Notes under the pieces: generated by a model | What the model saw: only the letters and a program-made list of their open reading frames with translations | Database searches by the model: none | What the model was told of the DNA's origin: nothing | In this document: positions 20,313-28,449 of the stretch, piece after piece | Position numbering within the stretch: the stretch's first letter is position 1 | How the letters are laid out: each line of letters opens with the position of its first letter | Program-made: the position numbers and the translations under genes | From: Priapulus caudatus | Taxonomy: Eukaryota > Priapulida > Priapulimorpha > Priapulimorphida > Priapulidae | Assembly (NCBI RefSeq): GCF_000485595.1 | Contig: NW_014578305.1 | Span: 70,399-98,847, forward strand | Length of the DNA: 28,449 bases | Direction of reading: 5' to 3'

Positions 20313-20582
20313 TGTGCGCGCGCGCGCGTGTGTGTTTGTGTGCTGTGTTCATGGTTTCACTTTTGATGACATACACACGCGTATCTTGGCGCACACGTCA
20401 CAGCAGCGGCAGAAATCCTTCGTCAGGCCATAAGGACATTGCTCGGCGTGTTTTTCTTCACGGCCTGGCAAGCTACAGACGCTGAACCACGTAACGCCTG
20501 TCGCCGATCCCCGGGGCAACAAGCACCGACAATCAATGAAGGCCTCCGCTAATGCGACACAACTACAACAAACCAAAATCAT
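19581..20582 (-). CDS. Secreted protein with IGFBP N-terminal-type cysteine-rich domain
   Basis: Two exons are read on the minus strand: 20582-20375, ending at a GTATGT donor, and 20026-19581, starting after CTAG. They give 217 residues. Residues 1-14 are a short hydrophobic signal peptide. The domain has cysteines at 18, 20, 36, 49, 58, 60, 61 and 64, in the pattern CPYGLTKDFCRCCDVCAK, then 73, 86, 92 and 104. That is the twelve-cysteine IGFBP-N arrangement, as in single-IGFBP-domain secreted proteins. The usual GCGCC is CRCC here. An extra Cys70 is created by the splice junction, so the donor choice may be off by a few codons. Residues from about 106 on form a hydrophilic Asp/Glu-rich tail without cysteine. 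A GTGAGA sits right after the Cys104 codon and could be a donor, in which case the tail would be intron. The intron carries the (GT)n repeat. Ligand and role are unknown. Confidence 0.75.
20240..20337. repeat. (GT)n and (TGCG)n microsatellite in the intron
   Basis: GT repeats grade into eight or so GTGC/TGCG tetranucleotides and a GCGCGCGC block. This lies inside the single intron of the IGFBP-like gene. Confidence 0.92.
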
Positions 20583-20840
20583 TGTGAAATCAAAAATCAG
20601 AGATTTAATAACGATAAATTAATAAAATTAAATTAAACTAGAAATTTTGTTTATACTTATTTATAAATTATTAAATATTAATTATTAAAATCTTTTTTTT
20701 AATTAATAAAATCTTTTTGGTAAATTAATAAAATCAATGAATAAATTCAAATTTTCAAAACATTGATAGCGCGTGATAAAAATCTATGTAAAAAAATGAT
20801 GGTTTCTGTTTCACTCCCTCGTTGATAGGAACTGACGCGT
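20583..20840. other. 5' flank of the minus-strand IGFBP-like gene
   Basis: Very AT-rich, with AATTAATAAAAT words and two copies of an AAATCTTTTT phrase (about 20688 and 20709). No TATA box or initiator could be chosen. Confidence 0.35.
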
Positions 20841-20884
20841 CACACACACACACGCACCACACGCACGACACAACACACACCACA

Positions 20885-20946
<62 letters not shown>

Positions 20947-20969
20947 CACACACACACACAGACAACTAT

Positions 20970-21001
<32 letters not shown>

Positions 21002-21030
21002 GCACGCCCGCACGCACACACACGCACACA
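20841..21030. repeat. (CA)n with a CT insert
   Basis: Long CA tract with irregular CAC steps, a CT run at about 20970-20987, then CA/CACG repeats to about 21030. Confidence 0.92.
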
Positions 21031-21735
21031 TACATATATACACAAGTCTCTGTTCACAGAGACTTGATACTTTTCAACTGAAAAAAATAGTGTATTATAA
21101 TATGCTGATACACTTACCACAATAAAACTGCAAAAGATCCGAGTGTGAAACGCATCTTTGAAACATAGTAATGAATTATTCTTACTCGAAACTATATCGT
21201 GTAATATAGCGCTGGTCACTCACTACTAAGTTTATAGTGCTATATCTTTTACGTGCCTAACTTAAACCTTTGCGCATGCGCAACACTTTCCTAAGCAAAA
21301 TCAGCAATCATCTACCACCTACATACAACATGCGCACGTGTATGGCCGTCGTATATATTTGTGTGTAGCTGGTGCCGCGATTGTGTGTATTTTGACGCGG
21401 GTTTAGCCGAAGCATATAAGTCGCGCCGCGTCTCAGACAATGAGATCGATTGTCAGCGTTCCTGGCACACGCACAACCTGATAGAGATGTCTAAATAGTA
21501 AGAATCCGTGTTGCTATTGTTTGTAATAGATTGCAAGGTGGTGCGGGCCGGGAACGCTGCGCAATATCTCCGAGATCAGTATTGTGTGTTCAGATTGTAT
21601 CTTTCAGTGGGTTAGCAGTTAGAGCTTGTACGCAGCTGTGGCTGTGATTTTATAATACGTAAAGGACAGAGGAAAGATAACGGGTGTTGCCACCAGCACA
21701 ATATTGGATGCTAACGGCAATATAACCATATACCC
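21031..21735. other. Unassigned; GC-richer island with possible TATA element
   Basis: 21340-21640 is GC-richer than its surroundings. It contains TATAAG at 21415-21420 and a 7-bp inverted pair, GCGTTCC (21456-21462) and GGAACGC (21550-21556). TGCGCATGCGCA is a perfect 12-bp palindrome at about 21271. A promoter or structured RNA is possible, but no transcript or ORF supports either. Confidence 0.25.

Positions 21736-21816
<81 letters not shown>
21736..21816. repeat. (AT)n microsatellite
   Basis: AT dinucleotides with two TATTATAT interruptions; fully self-complementary. Confidence 0.92.
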
Positions 21817-21817
<1 letters not shown>

Positions 21818-22939
21818 GTGTATGTATACAATATATTGTAATATCTTACACTTAGATAGATGCACAGATAAATCAACTTTTTGTCCTGCTGATTCTTACA
21901 TTATTCACTGCAACTAACCTAGTGCTGCAGATGTATGAAGCGTTACTGCAAATGTGTTTCATAGACGGTTCCCCTACGAGTTACTGCAGCATCCTATAAT
22001 TTCACTTGATTTAGTCATGGATGGAGAGGCACAAATCGCCCCGACAAGAGGTGTAGCTCCCTTGACTCCTCCCCCGCAGTGTTCTACAACGCTACGTACG
22101 GCAAAACGCTCTCAAATATGTTATTTCATATCACTCTTAGCATGCACGCGTTTTTAACACCCCTGACATTATAAAAAATGAATAAAATAGTAAAGGCATT
22201 CGGATACTTAAAAATCTACCCATATTATTATATAGGAAACAAAATGCAGGCAATTCATTGCGTTTTATGTAACGCTTATTGCCATGTAAATCCATGCAAT
22301 GATCGCCTGAATGTAATCGAGGTTTAATGCTAGTTTTGTTTATATTTCGATATTAATTTTACATATGTCGGGTACAAATTTTATGAGAGTGATGATGAGT
22401 TAAATTTATTGCACATATGCCATACCGTAGCTAAAAAATTAAAGCTATATTAAGGTACGCTAAACCGACTTTCAGTTCATATGGCACAATGTAGGTTTTG
22501 GAGATACGAGGTAGTTATAGATGCAGCAATTTTTTTGAACCAGAATTCCGTATGTCAAGTTTCTGATTTCTAGTATTAAGACAAAGATCGGTAGTTTACA
22601 AATTCACACAAATAAATGAAATGTACATTGATTTAAAACTTAAACATGACAAAATAGTTAAAATTCTGTAGGAAACCTTTCATAAATTAACATAATTATT
22701 TAAATAAACAAAGCAAAAAAAATAAATAAATACAGAAATATTGAACATTGTGTAGAATTGAAACATCAAAAATAGTCACAATTCTGTACGAAACCTCATA
22801 TAAATTCAGGGGCGGGGTTCCACCCCATTATAAATCAGGGTTCAACTAGTTGAAACAACGCGCAATATTTTATTAAGCAACATAGTAAGGTATAACGGAG
22901 TTGGTAATTTCAAGTGTCGTGTGTCTCCAGTGGTAATCA
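21817..22939. other. Unassigned AT-rich region with a diverged direct repeat
   Basis: No gene was found. At about 22655 and 22768, similar phrases occur in direct orientation (AAATAGTTAAAATTCTGTAGG versus AAATAGTCACAATTCTGTACG, followed by AAACCT and ATAAATT), a diverged pair about 113 bp apart. CAGGGGCGGGGTTCCACCCC at about 22808 resembles a transposon end, but no partner was found. Confidence 0.4.
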
Positions 22940-23093
22940 CGTATTAGTAAGTGTATGTGTGCGTGCGCATGTTCGTGTGTGTGCGCGCGCGTGTGTGTGT
23001 GTGTGTGTGTGTGCGTGTGTGTATGTGTGTGTATTGTGCGGTGGCCGTGTGCGTTCGTGTATGTTTGTGTGTGTGCTGTGTGTGTGTGTGTGT

Positions 23094-23131
<38 letters not shown>

Positions 23132-23190
23132 GTTGAGTGCAGTGTGCGTCGTGTGTGCGTAGCGCGCTCATGCGTACGTGTGCGTGTCGC
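22940..23190. repeat. (GT)n microsatellite
   Basis: GT repeats with GCGC steps and unique interruptions; the purest part is 23076-23130. Open frames here are repeat artefacts. Confidence 0.92.
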
Positions 23191-23719
23191 TGTGTAGCTA
23201 CCGATTTGCGCCGTTTCATGAAAATAATGAATCTAATAAATTCGTCTCTGCACGATAAAAATGTGAGTGCCACCGTCGCATCGATCGGCTGTGCAATACA
23301 TCATCAAACAGGTTTGTACATCGTACACGCGTCTTAAACGAACCTAAACTCCTGCATGCTTATTGATTTATTAATCGTCGATAATATTCACAAAAGAAAG
23401 GCTAATACTTAAACAACGAACATGTTTTGGAGTATGAATTCCTTTGAGTAACACATTAAACAGATCGTTAGCACCATGTGCACGTGACACCGTGCGGATA
23501 GCGAATTCGTCTGTACGCATTGGCAATATGTATATCAACCCCCATGTTGACACGACTTCAGTCATTTCCAGCTTCGCTGTTTGTATAGCGCACTGTTGTT
23601 TTATGTCTTATCGGCGACGAAAGACAATATGTTATCCGGTGAGCGAAATGATAACAGTGTTCATATATCGATGCCATTAATTATCTATCAATACAGTCAA
23701 CCGTAGTACCGAACAATCC
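23191..23719. other. Unassigned region
   Basis: No gene, RNA or mobile element recognised. Short frames on both strands have no family features. Confidence 0.35.
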
Positions 23720-24350
23720 TAATTCCATCCATCCATTCATTCACTCTAGTCCATCCATTCATCCAGCCAATCCAATCCTCATCAACATCCATCCATCCAT
23801 CCATCCATCACATCATCCATCACATCCATCCATCTCCATCCAGTCCATCCATTACATCCATCCATCCATTCCATCCACCATCCATCTCATCCATTCATCC
23901 ATCCATCCATTCATCCATCCAATCCATCCATCATTCTGCATCCATCCATTCCCCTCCATCCACCATCCATCCATGCCATACCATCTATCCATCCATCCAA
24001 TCCACGTACATCCAATCCATCCAATCCATCCACCAGTACTATCCATCCATCCATCTCATCCATCCATCCATCCATTCCATCCATCGCACTCCATCCATCC
24101 ATCCATCCATATCCATCCGAATCCATTCATTGCATTCATCCATCCATCCATCATCCATCCATCCCATCCACTCCATCCAATCCATCAATCCATCCATCCA
24201 TCATCCATCCATCCCATCCATCCATCCGCATCCATCCATCCATCTATCCATTCATCCATCCATCCAATCCATCCATCCAGTCCATCCATCCATCCACTCC
24301 ATCCATCCATCCATTCATCCATTCATACATCAATCTATCCATCTACCAGC
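23720..24350. repeat. (CATC)n tetranucleotide array, ~630 bp
   Basis: Dominated by CATC/TCCA with frequent single-base slips (CATT, CAAT, CACT, CATCTC). The slips break any frame regularly, yet stops are rare in several frames (His/Ile/Pro/Ser on plus, Met/Asp/Gly/Trp on minus). Non-coding satellite. Confidence 0.95.
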
Positions 24351-24655
24351 AAATTCCTCGTCCGGGCGTCGTGGTGTTGAGAGAAGAGCGACTCATTTTT
24401 AGATAATATTACAAAGTTATAATATTTTCAAAACTTTACTTGCATCTATGAATTGTAATATAATGAATGAGCACAGTCATACTACTACTATCGTATACTA
24501 TATTACTATATAGATATATTTCATAATTATTACTATATGCTAATAAAGTATACATACTATATATTATTATATATATGTAATAATAATATATATATAATCT
24601 ATTATAATATATCAGGAGATAGATAATAGGGAGGAGTGTGACTATCAATAAACAA
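24351..24655. other. AT-rich palindromic spacer
   Basis: 24480-24620 consists of TATTA/TAATA and (TA)n words that can pair in many registers. No gene was seen. Confidence 0.45.
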
Positions 24656-25358
24656 GGGAAATTCGTCATTTACGTACGCCTTATAATACCTACGATTTAC
24701 TACGCGTAACTCATCCAACTGAGCTCAAATCGGACACCAGTGCCATTCGCCCCATCATCGTACGAAATCGTTCCTCGTAGGACACCCGCAATCGTAGATT
24801 ACAGCCTAAAACGTACCGACACGATTCTCCTTCTCTGGCCATTAAACCAACGCCATTGCTGCGCCTATAATTGCAGACAAAAGCAGCCAACCTGGCTGTG
24901 TTTGCCTCTCGAGATTAGCTCGAATGTGGCGTTGTGGCTTTCAGGAGATTGGAGATCGACGCCAACACTCGACGAGGCTAAGTTCATCTTGGTTGCGCGT
25001 GGGTGCGTGAGGCATGCCAGCTATGATACAAGGTGGCCTGTGAGCCTGGTGTACCGGTGTCAAAGGTTATCTCGCCGAGTGTTGATGCCTAAATCTCTAG
25101 CGAGCCGCATTAGCTGCCTTTTGTTTGAATCTATAGGCGCGCAATGGGTTGGATTGTATGGCCAGAGAATGGAGATCGCCGGTCGTACGTTTTAGGCTGC
25201 TATCTACGGAATTCGGTGGTGTTCTACGAGGAAAACGATTTTCGTACGATGATGGAGCGAACTGTAACTGTGTCCTCCGATTTGAGCTTCGAAAGTTGGA
25301 TGGCAGTTAGTGTAGTAAATCGTAAGCGTATATATAAGGCTAGTAAATGACGATTTCC
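24656..25358. mobile_element. ~700-bp imperfect palindrome (foldback element)
   Basis: The left half is an inverted, diverged copy of the right half, centred near 25000-25008. Paired blocks include CGTCATTTA (24664) with TAAATGACG (ending 25352), GATTTACTAC with GTAGTAAATC, and CCATCATCGTACGA with its complement ending 25255. Others are AGCCTAAAACGTAC with GTACGTTTTAGGCT, TCTCTGGCC with GGCCAGAGA, and ACACTCG with CGAGTGT near the centre. Each arm is roughly 250 nt or more. An open frame (24740-25195) covers much of it, but I see no family and read it as accidental. It is GC-richer than its surroundings. Confidence 0.8.
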
Positions 25359-25436
25359 ACTATGATCTTATTTGATGTCACACTACCTCCCTATTATCTA
25401 CTCACTGATATATATATATATTCTCATTTTATTTAG

Positions 25437-28196
25437 GCCGTGATGCGAACGCACACTGGTCTCTGACATCACCATCCCCGAAATGCAACATTCTGAATTC
25501 ACGGGCGCGGATCCGTCGCGAGCAAACAAGGCCAGACAACTTGTACCCGCCTCCGGTGCACTGCATTAAAAATGCCATGGATAACAACCCCATGACCAAG
25601 TGGATTGCTAATTCCAACACAAACGAGGAGATTACGTTCGATTTTGTATCACCTATTAGCACCACCGGTATCTGCATCAAATACGGGATGGGTAGCGTAA
25701 ATACTTTCGAAATGAAAGCTAGTAACGCTCCCGCGGGTCCTTGGACACCAATATTCCAACAGATTCCTGTACCGGACAGTATCAACTATACTCTTGCACA
25801 CTACATTTCGGGATTTTTTTCGTTCCCAATGGAGTTTCGCTATTACAATATTCTGGTCATAGACACGTTAGCATCGGACCCAATTGCAATATCAGACATT
25901 TACTTTCAAGTTACAGGTAATTCTACTATAGTTTTTACTCAATTGAATTTACATAATATAATTTTACTAATAATCCTAATCCCTTTTTATCCGTACGGTG
26001 ATCAATTTATTTAACAAATGTATATGCACTCGCTTAATTCCAGTCAGATCCAACTAGTACAGCGAGCTAACGGCTGACAATCTCATCTCTCTATTATACA
26101 CTCCTTAGTATATTTATACTTGATAATGACAAATTATCTACTATGATTATTTCGTTAATATTATTTACTTGGCAACTACATATGCCATGCTACAGCTTTA
26201 ATATTGCTGGATATGTAGGAGAGTCATCGATCTACCAAAACATATTGATTCGTGATGATAGATTTATTAATTTTTTTAGGCTTATATGTAATTTAGGGAG
26301 CAACCCATAATATGTTTAAGTGATTGTTACAGTCAGTGATCGAGTTACCCTGGTTGTTTTAGGAACATGCGCCACTTTACTGAGAGCAAGATAATTATAT
26401 GAAGATAATACATTTATAAGATAATAATAAGCAAAAATATGCTAATAAGGTGCTAGGATCAACAGTTAAACGTTGAATAATCAACGCCTGCAGCTAGTAC
26501 ATCCTATCTCCACACTTATATTATGATGCGTCACTGATATTTCCATGTTATTGTTAATTTTTTATTTAAATGCATGTTTAGGTGAGTGCACTGACATGTG
26601 TAACATAAACGCTTACTGCGATACTGAAGGCGCGACCCCGACCTGTGTATGCCGAGATGGGTGGTTGGGTGATGGCATTTATTGCTACCATAGTAAGTAT
26701 TTTTCCTGCTTCAGGACCACTGATTAAAAGCTTGGCACCTATATTTGGTATCTGGAATATTGATATACTTAGCGTTGCCTCTTTGCATGAGCCCTTTAGC
26801 GTGGCGTTCTGTCATGTGTTTCCAGCATAGACTGTCTTGACTTTGCATATCATAGAAATTGTGATTGGTATATATGATGTTGACACGTGACATTCTGTAT
26901 AGGTGCGTTCTGACGAAGGTTTGCCTAGCGCCAGAAAACACGACGAAACGCGTGACAGGAAATAAAAATTCATCATCGCGCTTCAAGCATAAACTTGTAT
27001 CGTATGTGATTTCAGCTAACACAATTTGCGACTTGGATTTTGGCCAAGGTATAGTGTGCGGAGGGGACGCCATACACGGAGGTTGCTACGCCGATGAGTA
27101 CGGAATTGAAAATAAGAGAACCGTTCGGTGCTTGTGTTTTCCTGGATGGCTTGCACCACTATGCTCTGAAATGGATCCCTCGGGTAACAGAAATCACGAG
27201 ATCGGCTGAAATTAATTAAAAAATATAAGTGAAATAGGAAAAATATCAAAAGAGACAAGAAGTAGAAAAGATAAATAAAAGAAAAAGATAAGAAAAAATA
27301 TGATAAAAATATGAGTTGCTTTACGCACCTCACAGTTTACGCCAAAGTATAATTATTTTAGCCGTATATGTTACCAGAGGTAAATAAAAACGAAGTCATT
27401 TGTTTTTATTGTACATTGTAAAATTGTAAATTTATAAATTGTAAATTTGTAAAGTTTGTAAATTTGTTTTTATTCACTCCTGGTGTTATCAAGCATACGA
27501 CAATAATCTGCGTAAATAATCTCAGCAACTATTAACAAACTGTTATGACGATGCATATTTGTGGTGATACAATCGCATATCTGTTAAACAAACAGCTTTT
27601 TATATTATTAGCTAGAGTAAGAGGAACTGATATAATATATACTGAATTTTCCATATCTTTTTTCCAATTTTTTCCAATTTCCAAGCAATTTCGATTTGCA
27701 ATATTATTTTCAATCAATTGTTTATTTCCAATAAAATTTGTAATGAAATTTTAATTCTAATCAAAAACGTAAAATGGTTGCAGTGACAACGACACCGACA
27801 ACATCACTACCCACAACCACAACACAAGAGACTGCAGCGCTCATAACCACAGAAGCCGTGACCACAGCAGCGATGACTACAGCCGATCAGGCCTACCTAC
27901 CGATACCTACTACAACCATGCCACCGTTAACCTGTCTTATGGAAAGATCTTCGATGAGTTATACCCGCATACAAGATCCCAGTGTTATTACCTACGCAGT
28001 GGAAGTGGTAAATACAGTGGTATTGTCCAATCTCCCAAATAAAATCCATAAATGTGCATCTCATTGTTCTGCAGATCCCGATTGCGTTATGATTGGTTTC
28101 GACATCCCAACTAACACTTGCTACATATTTCACGTGGCTGTGAGTGTTATACACTATTTTTCAGTGGGACAGGAGTATTTGTGTGAAGTGATATAG
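25437..28196 (+). CDS. Extracellular mosaic protein: discoidin-like, two EGF-like, PAN/apple-like domains (3' part of gene)
   Basis: Four exons join in frame: 25437-25916, 26582-26692, 27016-27183 and 27784-28196 (TAG), giving 389 residues plus a missing N terminus. Every junction is phase 1 with GT-AG splice sites, as in shuffled extracellular modules. Residues 1-159 resemble an F5/8C (discoidin/galactose-binding) fold: AMDNNPMTKWIAN, EITFDF, ICIKYG, GPWTPI and ISDIYFQ. Residues 162-194 are an EGF-like domain with six cysteines (162, 166, 172, 181, 183, 194) and the GDGxxC ending. Residues 201-246 are a second six-cysteine EGF-like module. Residues 253-300 form a Thr-rich, mucin-like linker. 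Residues 303 to the end resemble a PAN/apple domain, with CASHCSADPDC and NTCYIF. No membrane segment follows, so the protein is probably secreted. The first visible exon starts in phase 1, so signal-peptide exons lie upstream and were not found. A GTGAGT at 28139 could be an alternative donor. Ligand unknown; carbohydrate or protein binding is inferred. Confidence 0.82.
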
Positions 28197-28449
28197 CCGC
28201 TATCGACAGAGGTATTCAGAGACTCATAAAAATTGTAATTTTACATCTTCTATTTGAGCAGCCGCTCATATTGGCTATTTGACCTTAATTACTAAATTAT
28301 TACTTAATATGACTTGTTAATTATTAATTTGAATTATCTAATCGCACTGTTTGCTGGATTGACAATTGTAGAGGAAATGTCACTGAGGTTCTGAGCTTCT
28401 TTAACGATGAAGACTAAAAAAGTATCAGCAAAAAATCAGTATTACACAT
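28197..28449 (+). other. 3' flank of the mosaic-protein gene
   Basis: AT-rich sequence after the TAG at 28194-28196. No AATAAA was found before the window ends, so the polyadenylation site is likely outside it or uses a variant hexamer. Confidence 0.35.

Noticed and set aside
23720-24350. Long frames in the CATC array (His/Ile/Pro/Ser on plus, Met/Asp/Gly/Trp on minus)
   Set aside because: Tetranucleotide repeat with frame slips throughout; several frames are open at once.
24740-25195. 151-residue open frame in the palindrome
   Set aside because: No recognised family; it lies across both arms of an imperfect palindrome. Not excluded, but unsupported.

Overview
This window looks like nuclear DNA from an invertebrate animal. 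Its genes are split by GT-AG introns. Microsatellites are dense: GA, CT, GT/CA, AT, and a long CATC-type array. Several families of short terminal-inverted-repeat (TIR) elements and foldback elements are present, and internal runs of the TTAGGG telomere motif occur. A clear NSDHL-type sterol C4-decarboxylase gene shows that the organism keeps late sterol biosynthesis, which argues against insects and nematodes (known sterol auxotrophs). I cannot place the species further. There is one assembly gap (16337-17302).

Layout. 1-437 is GA-rich satellite with a 102-bp period. 438-1553 has no recognisable gene. 1554-5650 is an unusually dense mosaic of inverted repeats. It holds two related long-TIR elements carrying TTAGGG repeats, three perfect hairpins sharing an arm end and a core motif, a neighbouring pair of ~97-bp elements with likely 10-bp target duplications, and a foldback followed directly by a 322-bp TIR element. 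6649-10630 (+) holds six coding exons of the NSDHL-like gene, with two small mobile elements in its introns. 10631-12850 is 3' UTR and intergenic DNA. 12859-13597 is a hAT-like non-autonomous transposon with a perfect 8-bp target duplication. 13617-15345 holds CA repeats, diverged duplicated repeats and a second hAT-like remnant. 15346-19580 is simple repeats, the gap and unassigned AT-rich DNA. 19581-20582 (-) is a two-exon gene for a secreted protein with an IGFBP-N-type 12-cysteine domain. 20841-24350 is mostly microsatellite and unassigned sequence. 24656-25358 is a ~700-bp imperfect palindrome. 25437-28196 (+) holds the last four exons of a secreted or cell-surface mosaic protein: discoidin-like domain, two EGF-like domains, Thr-rich linker, and PAN/apple-like domain.

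The three genes show no functional linkage. NSDHL acts in the ER in C4 demethylation of sterols; the other two are predicted extracellular proteins. The most unusual part is the 1.5-5.65 kb inverted-repeat cluster, especially the perfect hairpin family and the TTAGGG-carrying long-TIR family. All domain calls are by eye from translated sequence; no database search was possible.
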